Notes: generated by a model not told the origin, from the sequence alone. Shown: positions 8,205 to 17,826, counted from the stretch's first letter. The stretch is DNA of 45,858 bases from Fimenecus sp036652055 (GCA_036652055.1 JAVVWP010000014.1:1-45858), one strand, 5' to 3'. Translations and numbers: made by a program.

Positions 8205-8239
8205 CAAGAACAAATTAGTTCTGTCGAGAGGTCTTTTTT
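8194..8239 (+). terminator. Riboswitch-controlled terminator
   Basis: AAGACCT (8194-8200) pairs with AGGTCTT (8229-8235), with an inner GAAC/GTTC stem and AAATTA loop, followed by a T run (8234-8239). Its 5' arm uses the ACCT of the riboswitch core, so the two folds exclude each other. This fits transcription control by metal binding. Confidence 0.85.
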
Positions 8240-8280
8240 CTAAATAAAATACTTTATATAAAAAAACAGGAGGCTAAAAA

Positions 8281-10947
8281 ATGAAACATTACATTAGTAG
8301 TATTGATGATGTTTTCAAAGAAGTCAAAAGCACATCTCTGGGGCTTTCCACTGCTGAAGCTGAAAAAAGAATAGCTGAAAGCGGAAAAAACAAGCTTGAA
8401 GAGGGCAAAAAGAAGTCACTTGCAAAAAGATTGTTTGAGCAGTTTACCGATCCTATGATTATTATTCTTATTGCGGCAGCTATTGTTTCGGGAATAACCG
8501 CAGCATTTGAAGGCGAATTCCCAACAGATGTTATTATTATTTTAGTTGTTGTTATTGTAAATGCTATTCTTGGCGTTTATCAAGAGAGCAAGGCAGAAAA
8601 GGCTATTGAGGCACTTCAAGAAATGGCGGCGGCAACTTCAAAGGTTGTTCGTGACGGTAGAGTTGTTGAAATCAGAAGTGAAGAGCTTTGTGCAGGCGAT
8701 GTAATTCTTTTAGAAGCAGGCGATGCAGTTCCTGCTGATGCAAGAATTATTGAAAGTGCAAGCCTTAAAATCGAAGAAGCAGCTCTCACAGGCGAGTCTG
8801 TTCCGGTTAATAAAATAATTGGAGCGATAGGGCTTGGCGAAGGTAAAGATATTCCACTCGGTGACCGCAAAAATATGATGTATATGGGCAGTACCGTTGT
8901 TTACGGGCGTGGTAAGGCTGTTGTTACAGGAATTGGTATGAACACCGAAATGGGCAAGATAGCAGGTGCATTATCGGCTGCTCAAGATTCGCAAACACCA
9001 CTTCAATTAAAACTTTCACAACTTAGTAAAATTTTAAGCTATATCGTTCTTGGCATATGCCTTTTTATGTTTGGCTTTGGAATTGTAAGACAATATTTCA
9101 CAGCTGGTATGTTAAACATCGACTTTTTGTTAGACACCTTTATGCTTGCAGTTTCGCTTGCTGTTGCTGCTATTCCTGAGGGGCTTGCAGCAGTTGTTAC
9201 TGTTGTGCTTTCAATCGGTGTTACTAATATGTCAAAGAAAAATGCAATTATCAGAAGGCTTACAGCGGTTGAAACGCTTGGCTGCGCACAGATTATTTGT
9301 TCTGATAAAACAGGCACATTAACTCAAAATAAAATGACCGTTGTTGAGCATTTTGGTAGCGACGAAAAAATGCTTGCAAGGGCGATGGCACTTTGCACAG
9401 ATGTAAACATTGATCCCGATGGAAATCTTGTCGGCGAGCCTACTGAGGCAGCACTCGTTGCATATGCTTTATCACTTGGCTTTAATAAAAACGATATGCT
9501 TAAAAATGCACCGAGAGTTGGTGAAGCACCATTTGACTCTATGAGAAAAATGATGTCAACAATTCACAAGAACAATGATAGCTTTTTACAGATTACTAAG
9601 GGCGCACCCGATGAAGTTCTTAAAAAGTGTCAATATATATTAAAAGGTGAAGAAGTTAAAGAAATTACAGATGATGACCGTGCTGAAATTATGAGTGCGA
9701 ACAAGTCATTTGCTGATAAGGCACTTCGTGTTTTAGCTTGTAGCTTTAAAGTTCTTGAGGCAGTTCCTGATGACCAATCACCTGAAAACATTGAAAACGA
9801 CTTAGTGTTCTGTGGACTTACAGGTATGATTGATCCTGTTCGCCCAGAGGTTAAAGCAGCTATTGAAGAATGTAAAGAGGCTGGCATCAGAGCAATTATG
9901 ATAACTGGTGACCATAGAGATACCGCTGTTGCAATTGCAATGGAGCTTGGCGTTATTACCGATCCGTCACAAGCAATTACAGGCGCAGAGCTTGATGAAA
10001 TTTCAGATGAAGATTTTAAAGAGGCTGTTACTAAATATTCTGTTTATGCTCGTGTTCAGCCAGAGCATAAGGTTAGAATAGTCAATGCTTGGCGTGCAAA
10101 AGGTATGATAACCGCTATGACAGGCGACGGAGTAAATGATGCACCATCAATCAAAAGTGCTGATATAGGCGTTGGAATGGGTATTACAGGCACTGATGTT
10201 ACAAAGAATGTTGCCGATATGGTTCTTGCTGATGATAACTTCGCAACAATTGTAAGTGCTGTTGAAGAAGGCAGAAGAATTTATGACAATATCAGAAAGT
10301 CAATTCAGTTCCTGCTTGCGTCTAATCTTAGTGAAGTGCTTTCAATCTTCTTTGCAAACATTTTAGGCTTTACAATTTTAAACCCTGTTCATCTTTTATG
10401 GATAAATCTTGTCACTGATACTTTCCCTGCACTCGCACTGAGTATGGAAAAGGGCGAGAAAAACCTTATGAGCCGTCAACCGAGAAAATCAACTGATGGC
10501 GTTTTCGCAGGCGGAGTTGGTATTGATGTAGCATATCAAGGAATATTAGTTACCGTGCTTACTATTGCTGCATATTTCATAGGTCATTTCATTGAGTCAG
10601 GTGCGTGGGAAATTACAAATAGTCCTGACGGAATGACAATGGCATTCCTTACAATGTCAATGTGCGAAATTTTCCATTCAATCAATATGCGTTCACAAAG
10701 AGGCTCGGTGGTTGCTATGACCTTTAAGGGTAGCCACAACAAGTTTATCTTCTTGTCAACGCTTGTATCGCTTATAACAACAACAGCGGTTATATATGTG
10801 CCTTTCCTTAGCAAGGCTTTTGGATTTACACATATCAGCTTAGAAGAATATGCAGTAGCAATTGCACTTGCATTTGCAATAATTCCACTTGTTGAAATTA
10901 TTAAAGCAGTTCAAAGAGCAATAAGCAAGAAAAAAGCAAACAAATAA
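8281..10947 (+). CDS. P-type cation ATPase (Ca2+/Mn2+ exporter type)
   Basis: This 888-residue P2-type ATPase pumps divalent cations out of the cytoplasm with ATP. It has the cation-ATPase N-terminal domain, the actuator motif TGES (170-173), the metal-site helix PEGL (299-302), the phosphorylated aspartate in DKTGT (Asp342), and the hinge TGDGVNDAP (614-622), with C-terminal membrane helices after 700. The AGGAGG ribosome site is ideal. By sequence it groups with calcium-type pumps; the manganese riboswitch upstream argues that its physiological cargo is Mn2+, as for riboswitch-controlled pumps in lactic acid bacteria. It is a single-gene transcript closed by a strong terminator. Cargo specificity is inference. 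Confidence 0.93.
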   Translation: MKHYISSIDDVFKEVKSTSLGLSTAEAEKRIAESGKNKLEEGKKKSLAKRLFEQFTDPMIIILIAAAIVSGITAAFEGEFPTDVIIILVVVIVNAILGVYQESKAEKAIEALQEMAAATSKVVRDGRVVEIRSEELCAGDVILLEAGDAVPADARIIESASLKIEEAALTGESVPVNKIIGAIGLGEGKDIPLGDRKNMMYMGSTVVYGRGKAVVTGIGMNTEMGKIAGALSAAQDSQTPLQLKLSQLSKILSYIVLGICLFMFGFGIVRQYFTAGMLNIDFLLDTFMLAVSLAVAAIPEGLAAVVTVVLSIGVTNMSKKNAIIRRLTAVETLGCAQIICSDKTGTLTQNKMTVVEHFGSDEKMLARAMALCTDVNIDPDGNLVGEPTEAALVAYALSLGFNKNDMLKNAPRVGEAPFDSMRKMMSTIHKNNDSFLQITKGAPDEVLKKCQYILKGEEVKEITDDDRAEIMSANKSFADKALRVLACSFKVLEAVPDDQSPENIENDLVFCGLTGMIDPVRPEVKAAIEECKEAGIRAIMITGDHRDTAVAIAMELGVITDPSQAITGAELDEISDEDFKEAVTKYSVYARVQPEHKVRIVNAWRAKGMITAMTGDGVNDAPSIKSADIGVGMGITGTDVTKNVADMVLADDNFATIVSAVEEGRRIYDNIRKSIQFLLASNLSEVLSIFFANILGFTILNPVHLLWINLVTDTFPALALSMEKGEKNLMSRQPRKSTDGVFAGGVGIDVAYQGILVTVLTIAAYFIGHFIESGAWEITNSPDGMTMAFLTMSMCEIFHSINMRSQRGSVVAMTFKGSHNKFIFLSTLVSLITTTAVIYVPFLSKAFGFTHISLEEYAVAIALAFAIIPLVEIIKAVQRAISKKKANK

Positions 10948-10969
10948 AAAGCATAAAATTATAAAATCA

Positions 10970-11007
10970 GCCCCCAACAAATCAAAAGGTTTGTTGGGGG
11001 CGTTTTT
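10970..11007 (+). terminator. Strong intrinsic terminator of the ATPase gene
   Basis: GCCCCCAACAAA (10970-10981) and TTTGTTGGGGGC (10990-11001) form a perfect 12-bp stem with an 8-base loop, followed by GTTTTTT. Confidence 0.95.
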
Positions 11008-11026
11008 TCGTTTCCTCGAAAAGCCT

Positions 11027-11080
11027 ACGCTTCCTCTGGAGGAAGCTGTCGACCGCAGTTGACAGAAAGGAGGGAGCAAA
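11027..11080. repeat. Dispersed palindromic repeat, copy 1
   Basis: This 54-bp intergenic element starts ACGCTTCCTC. It contains a perfect hairpin CTTCCTCTGGAGGAAG, then a second hairpin CTGTCGAC/GTTGACAG, then AAAGGAGGGAGCAAA. The same element occurs at 18972-19024; the first 27 bases are identical and the rest differs by three substitutions and one base of length. Two stacked hairpins plus a G-rich end suggest a small mobile or structural intergenic element. It lies between the ATPase terminator and the GHL6-type gene. Confidence 0.85.
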
Positions 11081-11111
11081 TCAGATAAAAGCAACTATAA
11101 AAACAATCGGT

Positions 11112-11140
11112 TTGACAATAAATGTTGTTTATGGTAACCT
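11112..11140 (+). promoter_or_regulatory. Probable promoter of the GHL6-type gene
   Basis: -35 TTGACA (11112-11117) is perfect; the best -10 at 17 bp spacing is TAACCT (11135-11140), which is weak. The gene start is 33 bp further on. A weak -10 may mean an activator is needed. Confidence 0.5.
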
Positions 11141-11173
11141 ATGTGATAAATAATGATTTTAAGGTGGAAAACT

Positions 11174-13171
11174 ATGTGGTATCAAACTGATTACAGACGA
11201 ATTTTTATGGATATGCATTTAAACGACAGTGATAAGGAATACCTTTCTAAGCTTGATGTTAAAAGCTTTGTCGGAAGTTTAAAAGAGGCAGACGCTTCAA
11301 GTGTTGTTGTTAAAGCAAAATCTCATGTTGGGCTGCATTATTGGAAAAGTAAATACGGTAGAATGCATAACACCTTAAAAGAAAGAGATTTAGACTATGT
11401 TGGCGAAATGATAAAAGAATGTCACGCTAACAATATAAATGTAATATTATATTTTTCGCAAATGTATGATAATTACGCCTATGAAACGCATAAATCTTGG
11501 CGTCTTAAATATGTAAGCGGAGTAAGCTCTCGTTTTCCAAACGGAAAAAATAAAAGATATGGTCTTGTGTGTCCGAACAATCCTAAATATCAGAAATATT
11601 GCGAGGAAATTCTAACAGAGCTTGCAGAAAATTATGACTTTGAGGGTATCTTTCTTGATATGCCATTTTGGCCTGCAATTTGCTATTGCCCGAGCTGTCG
11701 CAAACGCTATTTAAAAGAAACAGGCAAAGCAATTCCAATAATTCAACGACTTGATAAGGATAGTTGGAAAGAATACATTAGCGTTCGTCAACGCTGGATA
11801 CAAGAATATATGGAACATAACACGAAGGCACTTAAAAAAGTTAATCCAAATATTGCAATCGAGCATAATATGGCGGCAATTGGTCTAAATTGGGTTACAG
11901 GAAATACCGAGCCTAATTTTGAGGCATCAGATTATGCAGGTGGCGACTATTATGGTGGCTATTTAGAGCAAAGTTTTATGTGTAAATATTATAATAATAT
12001 GACCATCAACAAACCGTTTTGCTATATCACTTCACGCTGTGACAGTAATTTGATTTTTCATACTGTTTCAAGAACGATGGAGGACTTGTTAATTCACTCA
12101 ATGAATGCTCTTGTTCATAATGGGGCATATTCAATTTGCGATGCAATGAACCCTGACGGTACAATTACTGATAAAATGTATAAAGGCCCTATAAAAGAGG
12201 TTTTTGCAACAACCAAGCCTCTTGAAAAATATGTTTCGGGCAATATTAAAAGTGATGTTGCAGTTTGGTATAACACAGCTTACAAAGTCAACAGCAATTA
12301 TATTAAATCGCCTCTTAATATTGCATCAATTTTAAGAGAAAAGAATATAGCCTTTGACATTATCGGAAGTAAAAATATCGAAGAAACAAAAGCTAAGGTA
12401 ATTTCAATAAATGACGCTCAAAAAATTAGTGATGATGAAGTTTTAAGCTTGCAAAAATATTTAAAAAATGGTGGAAATCTTTTTATAACAGGCACTTTAG
12501 GCAACAACAAAAACCTTGAAAAGCTTGTTGGCGTAAAGGTAAAGGGAAACAGTGCATATACATATAGCTATTTAACTCCAACAGAAAAATTCAACTCATT
12601 AATGAAAGAATTCGATAAAAAAAGCCCTTATCCTATTGAACACTGTGCAATCGAAGCAGAGGTCATTGATAAAGATGTTGAAATTATAGCTACAATTTCA
12701 TACCCTTATACGCTTCGCAGTAGCAGTGACTTTTCAGCAATTCATTCAGATCCTCCAGGCATACATACAAATTTACCAGGAATTACAAAGGTAAAAAGAG
12801 AAAATGGATATGTTATATGGGCTGCGTCACCGTTAGAGCTTACAGAGGCACGAAACTGCAAACAGTCAATTGCTGATATAATTTGTTCACTTATAGATGA
12901 TGACAAAAGAGAGTTTTTCTCAAATGCTCCTGCGTTTGTAGAGATTGTGAAGTGGGAAAAAGAAAGTAAAACATATCTTGGAATTATAAATCAACAAAAT
13001 GAAACACCGATTTATCCTATTAATAATATAAAAATCACATTAAATGAAGAATATAAAAGTGTAGAGCTTGTTTCACAAAAAACTTGCAATATTAATTGGA
13101 CAGCAGACAGTGGAAAAACAGAAATCGAAATTCCAGCGCTTAATGTTTTTCATATTATCGAACTTGAATAA
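11174..13171 (+). CDS. Glycosidase-like protein, GHL6 type with C-terminal beta-galactosidase-like domains
   Basis: The 665-residue protein lacks a signal peptide and is predicted cytoplasmic. Residues 1-330 resemble hypothetical glycosyl hydrolase family 6 (GHL6), a TIM barrel. Matching segments are SFVGSLKEADASSVVVKAKS, the HANNINVILYFSQMYD strand, and FEGIFLDMPFW with Asp162 in the usual catalytic-strand place. A cysteine cluster (Cys170, Cys172, Cys175) follows and could bind metal. Residues 350-500 look like the Rossmann-like trimerisation domain of beta-galactosidases, ending in a small beta domain. I chose ATG 11174, with AAGGTGG 8 bp upstream, over the in-frame codon at 11153. The substrate is unknown; the gene stands alone between two terminators. 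Confidence 0.75.
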   Translation: MWYQTDYRRIFMDMHLNDSDKEYLSKLDVKSFVGSLKEADASSVVVKAKSHVGLHYWKSKYGRMHNTLKERDLDYVGEMIKECHANNINVILYFSQMYDNYAYETHKSWRLKYVSGVSSRFPNGKNKRYGLVCPNNPKYQKYCEEILTELAENYDFEGIFLDMPFWPAICYCPSCRKRYLKETGKAIPIIQRLDKDSWKEYISVRQRWIQEYMEHNTKALKKVNPNIAIEHNMAAIGLNWVTGNTEPNFEASDYAGGDYYGGYLEQSFMCKYYNNMTINKPFCYITSRCDSNLIFHTVSRTMEDLLIHSMNALVHNGAYSICDAMNPDGTITDKMYKGPIKEVFATTKPLEKYVSGNIKSDVAVWYNTAYKVNSNYIKSPLNIASILREKNIAFDIIGSKNIEETKAKVISINDAQKISDDEVLSLQKYLKNGGNLFITGTLGNNKNLEKLVGVKVKGNSAYTYSYLTPTEKFNSLMKEFDKKSPYPIEHCAIEAEVIDKDVEIIATISYPYTLRSSSDFSAIHSDPPGIHTNLPGITKVKRENGYVIWAASPLELTEARNCKQSIADIICSLIDDDKREFFSNAPAFVEIVKWEKESKTYLGIINQQNETPIYPINNIKITLNEEYKSVELVSQKTCNINWTADSGKTEIEIPALNVFHIIELE

Positions 13172-13188
13172 AAAAGCATTAAACTAAA

Positions 13189-13228
13189 AAAGCAGTTACA
13201 CCGACAACTAAGTTAGTGTAACTGCTTT
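13189..13228. terminator. Bidirectional terminator between GHL6-type gene and secA
   Basis: AAAGCAGTTACAC (13189-13201) and GTGTAACTGCTTT (13216-13228) form a perfect 13-bp stem with a 14-base loop. The T run is better on the minus strand (TTTTTTAG), so it mainly ends secA; it can also serve the plus-strand gene. Confidence 0.88.
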
Positions 13229-13255
13229 AATCATTGTATAATATGAATGCCTAAA

Positions 13256-15985
13256 TTATTCTTCGTTAATTCCACAGCATTTTTTATATTTTTTGCCACT
13301 TCCGCAAGGGCAAGGGTCATTTCTGCCAGGTTTTTCTTTTTTTCTAACAGGCTGTTTCTTTTCACTGCCGTCAGTTGAACCGCTTGTAGCAGTGATTTTT
13401 GCTTGTTGCTCACGCTTAACATCTTCTTCAGTTCTGATTTGAACTGTTAGCATTCCAACAACCGTTCCTTCTTGAATTGCCTCAGTCATCTCGTCAAACA
13501 TATCAAAACTCTCAAGTCTGAATGCAACAACAGGATCTTGTTGACCATAGCTACGAAGATAGATACCTCTTTTAAGTTCTTCCATAGCGTCAATATGTTC
13601 CATCCAACGATTGTCAACATTTTGAAGAAGAATTTTTCGTTGAAGTTCTTCCATAAGAGCCTCACCGTATTTTTCCGTTCTATCATTATAGAGTTTATCT
13701 GATTTATTGAGGAAGTATTCAAGATATTCATCAGAAGTTGAAATGTCTTTTAACGAATCTTCACCGATTGCCCAAGAAAGCTTTGAAAGCATTCCCTGAA
13801 CATTCCACTCACTGCTTGAAACATTTGATGGGCAGAAAAAGCTAACCATATTTGTAAAGTAATCGTTAATCATCTTTTTGATTGTTGAAGTAAGGTCAAC
13901 ACCATCAAGGACTTTATTTCTTTGACCATAAATAACTTCTCTTTGCTTGTTCATAACATCATCAAAGCTAAGAACATTGCGTCGAGTTGCAAAGTTATTT
14001 GATTCAACCTTCTTTTGAGCGCCCTCAATAAGGTTTGAGAATACTTTTGCCTCAATTGGAAGGTCGCCAACTGATTTAAAGGTATCAAGAATATTAAAAA
14101 ATCTATCTCCTGCAAAAAGCCTTAAAAGCTCGTCCTCCGCTGAAAGATAAAACTTGCTGCGACCTGGGTCACCTTGTCGGCCTGAACGCCCACGAAGCTG
14201 ATTATCAATACGGCGTGACTCGTGACGCTCTGTACCAATAATGAAAAGACCGCCTGCTTCACGAACTTTTTTAGCCTCTTCTTTAAGTTCTTCTTTGTGC
14301 TTGTCTTCAAGCTCTCTGAACATTCTGCGTGATTCGATAATTTCTTCATCACTTGTATCTGCAAAGCCTGTTGCCTCTGCGATAAGCTCCTCAGAAAAGC
14401 CTTTTTTACGCATTTCTGATTTTGCAATAAATTCAGGGTTTCCGCCTAAGATAATATCAGTTCCACGCCCTGCCATATTAGTAGCAATTGTGACGGCACC
14501 GAATTTACCTGCTTGGGCGATTATTTCAGCTTCTTTTTCGTGGTATTTAGCATTCAAAACTTCATGCTTTATGCCACGCTTTTTAAGAGCCTTGCTAAGA
14601 GCCTCACTCTTTTCAATGCTGATAGTACCAACCAAAACAGGCTGGTTTACCTTGTTACATTCTAATATTTGTTCAATAATGGCATTAAATTTAGATTCTT
14701 CAGTTTTATAAAGAACATCGTCTTCATCGTTTCTAACCATAGGCATATTAGTAGGAATAGTAACAACATCTAAAGAATAAATTTCTTGGAACTCTGTGCT
14801 TTCAGTCATAGCAGTACCAGTCATACCTGAAAGCTTTTCATAAAGTCTGAAATAGTTTTGGAAAGTTATTGTTGCAAGAGTTTTTGACTCTCTTTCAACT
14901 TTAACGCCCTCTTTTGCTTCAATTGCCTGATGAAGACCTTCGCTGTAACGCCTACCGAGCATAATACGCCCTGTAAACTCATCAACAATTAAAACTTCAC
15001 CGTCTTTAACAACATAATCAACATCACGCTTCATAACGCCGATAGCACGAATTGCCTGTTCAATATGGTGATGAATTGTTATATTTTCGGCATCCATAAG
15101 GTTTTCGATATTAAAATATCTTTCAGCCTTAGCAATACCGTTTTTTGTCATTGTAGCACTTTTGCCTTTTTCATCGACTACAAAATCGCCGTCTGCATCG
15201 ACTAAGTCCTCAGCGTTGAATTTTGAATCAAGCTCAGTTACCTTAATCATTTTAAGGGTTTTAGCAAAAGAATCAGCAACCTTATAAAGGTCAGTCGATT
15301 TGTCGCCCATACCTGAAATAATAAGAGGAGTTCTTGCCTCATCAATAAGTATTGAGTCAACCTCATCAACGATTGCAAAGCTGTGACCTCTTTGAACTCT
15401 ATGCTCTTTATAGGTAATCATATTGTCACGAAGATAGTCAAATCCCATCTCGTTATTTGTTCCATATGTAATGTCAGCGGCATAAGCTGCACGCCTTTCA
15501 TCATTATCAAGGTCGTGAACAATAAGACCAACGGAAAGCCCTAAAAATCTATAAAGCTTACCCATCCACTCAGAGTCACGAGTTGCAAGATAATCATTAA
15601 CAGTAACAATGTGAACGCCTTTTCCTGCAAGTGCATTAAGGTATGCAGGGAGAGTTGCAACAAGCGTTTTACCTTCACCTGTTTTCATTTCTGAAATTCT
15701 GCCTTGATGAAGAATAATACCACCTATAATTTGTACAGGGAAATGCTTCATTTTTAAAACACGGCTTGATGCCTCACGACAAACAGCAAATGCCTCTGGC
15801 AAAATATCATCAAGTGTTTGACCGTCTGATAGTCTTTGTTTAAATTCGTCAGTCTTTGCACGAAGCTCTGCGTCTGAAAGCTTTTGATATTCCTCATCAT
15901 ATGATAAGACTTTTTCTTGAATTGGCGTTACTCTTTTAACCTCTTTGCTTGAATAGTCGCCGAAAATTTTCTTTATAAATGACAT
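13256..15985 (-). CDS. secA: Preprotein translocase ATPase SecA
   Basis: This 909-residue motor drives exported proteins through the SecYEG channel using ATP. The Walker A motif is MKTGEGKT (100-107), followed by the DEVDSILIDEARTP motif, the helicase-type motifs TNMAGRGTDI and GRSGRQGDPG, and a C-terminal zinc-binding SEC-C motif CPCGSGKKYKKCCG. Length and order of domains are normal, including the preprotein cross-linking insert. A GGAAAGGAAT ribosome site precedes the ATG. No second secA is seen here, and the neighbours are unrelated. I could not identify a convincing promoter in the 91-bp gap before fetB. Confidence 0.98.
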   Translation of the reverse strand: MSFIKKIFGDYSSKEVKRVTPIQEKVLSYDEEYQKLSDAELRAKTDEFKQRLSDGQTLDDILPEAFAVCREASSRVLKMKHFPVQIIGGIILHQGRISEMKTGEGKTLVATLPAYLNALAGKGVHIVTVNDYLATRDSEWMGKLYRFLGLSVGLIVHDLDNDERRAAYAADITYGTNNEMGFDYLRDNMITYKEHRVQRGHSFAIVDEVDSILIDEARTPLIISGMGDKSTDLYKVADSFAKTLKMIKVTELDSKFNAEDLVDADGDFVVDEKGKSATMTKNGIAKAERYFNIENLMDAENITIHHHIEQAIRAIGVMKRDVDYVVKDGEVLIVDEFTGRIMLGRRYSEGLHQAIEAKEGVKVERESKTLATITFQNYFRLYEKLSGMTGTAMTESTEFQEIYSLDVVTIPTNMPMVRNDEDDVLYKTEESKFNAIIEQILECNKVNQPVLVGTISIEKSEALSKALKKRGIKHEVLNAKYHEKEAEIIAQAGKFGAVTIATNMAGRGTDIILGGNPEFIAKSEMRKKGFSEELIAEATGFADTSDEEIIESRRMFRELEDKHKEELKEEAKKVREAGGLFIIGTERHESRRIDNQLRGRSGRQGDPGRSKFYLSAEDELLRLFAGDRFFNILDTFKSVGDLPIEAKVFSNLIEGAQKKVESNNFATRRNVLSFDDVMNKQREVIYGQRNKVLDGVDLTSTIKKMINDYFTNMVSFFCPSNVSSSEWNVQGMLSKLSWAIGEDSLKDISTSDEYLEYFLNKSDKLYNDRTEKYGEALMEELQRKILLQNVDNRWMEHIDAMEELKRGIYLRSYGQQDPVVAFRLESFDMFDEMTEAIQEGTVVGMLTVQIRTEEDVKREQQAKITATSGSTDGSEKKQPVRKKEKPGRNDPCPCGSGKKYKKCCGINEE

Positions 15986-16076
15986 CTAATTTATTCCTTT
16001 CCACATAGGTATAATACAATGCCTTATAGTATAGCACATTGTTAAAGAAAAATCACTATATTTTTTAAATATTACA

Positions 16077-16850
16077 TCAAAAAGAAATTTGATTTCTATT
16101 ATTATACATTGTTCTGTATCCGAGATATAAAGAGCCGAAAACCGAAAGGCATACGACACTGCAAATAGCTATCATAATCGCTATTTGATAAAGGATTGCA
16201 GTTGTTGGAAGTGTGCCTGAAAGAATTTGACCAGTCATCATTCCGGGCAGGGCAACAATACCCATTCCAAGCATTGAATTAAGCGTTGGTAAAAGTGCAG
16301 TTTCAATTGCTTGATTTACAAATGGGAGCAATATTTTTTGCGGTGTAACGCCAATATTTAAAAGAGCATTTATTTTATTTGCACGACCGCTAAAGCTTTC
16401 TTTAAAGGTTTTAACTCCAAGTGTAACGCCTGTCATAGCGTTGCCCATTATCATTCCGCTAAGAGGAATAACATATTGTGGATTAAACACACTTTCGCCG
16501 ACGACGCAGGTAACAAAAAAAGCCATAATGCAAATTCCCGAAAGGGATAATGAAAAAGTAATTGCAAGTTTGAATTTTTTGTTTAAGCCCTTGTTTTTTG
16601 AAAGCACTCGATGAACTGCAAATACCGTCATTGCAATCAAATAGAGAATTGTAAAAGCAGGGTGGGGATTTTCAAAAATATATGTAAGAATAAGACCAGC
16701 AAGTATAAGCTGAACTGTCATTCTAAGGCTTGCAACAAGCAGCAATTTAGTCTGTTTGATTTTGCACTTTTTCATTATTGCGAGAACAATAATAAGAAGC
16801 AAATAAACAAGGAGGAATTGCCAAAGCTCTAATTTAACGATTTCTTTCAC
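16077..16850 (-). CDS. fetB: FetB-like ABC exporter permease (UPF0014)
   Basis: The 257-residue integral membrane protein has about seven hydrophobic segments. It matches the UPF0014/FetB family, whose E. coli member exports iron with FetA and raises resistance to oxidative stress. Typical stretches are ASLRMTVQLILAGLIL, IPLSGMIMGNAMTGVTLG, and the cytoplasmic coupling region ALLNIGVTPQKILLPF followed by GMMTGQILSG. It overlaps the ATPase gene by 4 bp (ATGA-type), so the two are translated together. Iron as cargo is taken from the family, not shown by the sequence. Confidence 0.88.
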   Translation of the reverse strand: MKEIVKLELWQFLLVYLLLIIVLAIMKKCKIKQTKLLLVASLRMTVQLILAGLILTYIFENPHPAFTILYLIAMTVFAVHRVLSKNKGLNKKFKLAITFSLSLSGICIMAFFVTCVVGESVFNPQYVIPLSGMIMGNAMTGVTLGVKTFKESFSGRANKINALLNIGVTPQKILLPFVNQAIETALLPTLNSMLGMGIVALPGMMTGQILSGTLPTTAILYQIAIMIAICSVVCLSVFGSLYLGYRTMYNNRNQISF

Positions 16851-17479
16851 TGCTTTGCATCCCTTTCAAGAGTTATAACATTATCTGCATATTTTTCAGT
16901 CAAGCTTTTATCATGGCTTACAACCAAAAGGGTTATATCGTGACTTTTACAGAAATTTTTTATATTTAAAAGCATTTCATCAGAAGTCTTTTCGTCAAGA
17001 GCCGAGGTTGGCTCGTCAAGCATTATAACCTTAGGCATAAGCGATAAGCAAATTGCAATAAAAACTCGTTGCCTCTCACCGCCTGACATCAAAGTGCAGT
17101 CGGCATTTATAGGAAAGTCAATTCGGCAAAGGTCAATATATTCTTTTATCTTGTCTTTTGAAATCAATTCTTTTTCAAGATAACTATAATATTCTTTAAA
17201 ATTTTCTTCAATGGTATTATCAAATAAAAAAATATTTTGGCTGACAAGAAGAACCTCTCGCCTAAGCTTAATTGTGTCAATTTCTAAAATTGATTTTCCA
17301 TTATAAAATATTTCACCGCTGCTATTAGAAACCGTTGCATTAAAAAGCTTTAAAAGGCTGCTTTTACCGCAACCGCTTTCACCGACAATAAATGTTGCCT
17401 CACAGGCATTTATAGAAATGTCGGGATATTTTATAAGATTTTCAAATGTCACATTTCTTAGGGATAATATTTCTCTCAA
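16847..17479 (-). CDS. fetA: FetA-like ABC exporter ATPase
   Basis: The 210-residue ABC ATPase powers the FetB-type permease encoded next to it. It shows Walker A GESGCGKS (33-40), the Q-loop LLVSQNIF, signature LMSGGERQR, Walker B VIMLDEPTSALDE and the switch histidine in VVSHD. The start codon is TTG (17479-17477) with AGAAGG upstream. The gene begins 14 bp after the MmcQ/YjbR gene and overlaps fetB by 4 bp, placing it in a five-gene operon whose first members are nucleic-acid-type proteins. Confidence 0.9.
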   Translation of the reverse strand: MREILSLRNVTFENLIKYPDISINACEATFIVGESGCGKSSLLKLFNATVSNSSGEIFYNGKSILEIDTIKLRREVLLVSQNIFLFDNTIEENFKEYYSYLEKELISKDKIKEYIDLCRIDFPINADCTLMSGGERQRVFIAICLSLMPKVIMLDEPTSALDEKTSDEMLLNIKNFCKSHDITLLVVSHDKSLTEKYADNVITLERDAKQ

Positions 17480-17493
17480 ACTTAAAGCCTTCT

Positions 17494-17826
17494 TTAATTG
17501 GTTTTTTCTGCTACCAAAGCATAGCTTTCTTTAATCATTAATTCAATTTGTTCTTTGGGAATTGTTTTGTCAAGAATAATTGAATTCCAGTGACTTTTAT
17601 TCATATGAAATCCAGGAACTACCGATTTATAGGTGTTTCTCCAAAAATCAATCCATTCGGGCGATGCCTTAACATTAACCCAAACCTCACCATTTCTGTT
17701 TAAAATAAGGGCAAAAATTCTTTTATTTTTCTTGCATCTTATAGCAATAGTATCATCGTGAAAAGGGGCATCTTCATAGACACCCATAAATGAAAGGCAA
17801 TATGAAATTACATCTTGCTTTGTCAT
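17494..17826 (-). CDS. MmcQ/YjbR family protein
   Basis: The 110-residue protein matches the MmcQ/YjbR family (PF04237), small proteins with a CyaY-like fold sometimes annotated as DNA-binding. Characteristic features are the N-terminal SYCLSFMGVYEDAPFHDD, the central strands IFALILNRNGEVWVNVKASPE with a cysteine-free core, and GFHMNKSHWNSIIL near the C-terminus. It overlaps the NYN gene upstream by 4 bp, which suggests coupled translation and perhaps a shared role. The biochemical activity of the family is unsettled. Confidence 0.85.
   Translation of the reverse strand: MTKQDVISYCLSFMGVYEDAPFHDDTIAIRCKKNKRIFALILNRNGEVWVNVKASPEWIDFWRNTYKSVVPGFHMNKSHWNSIILDKTIPKEQIELMIKESYALVAEKTN

Noticed and set aside
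10840..11094. An 84-codon minus-strand frame over the ATPase 3' end, its terminator and the first repeat
   Set aside because: It overlaps a clear gene and a strong terminator and encodes low-complexity Cys/Phe/Asn-rich sequence.
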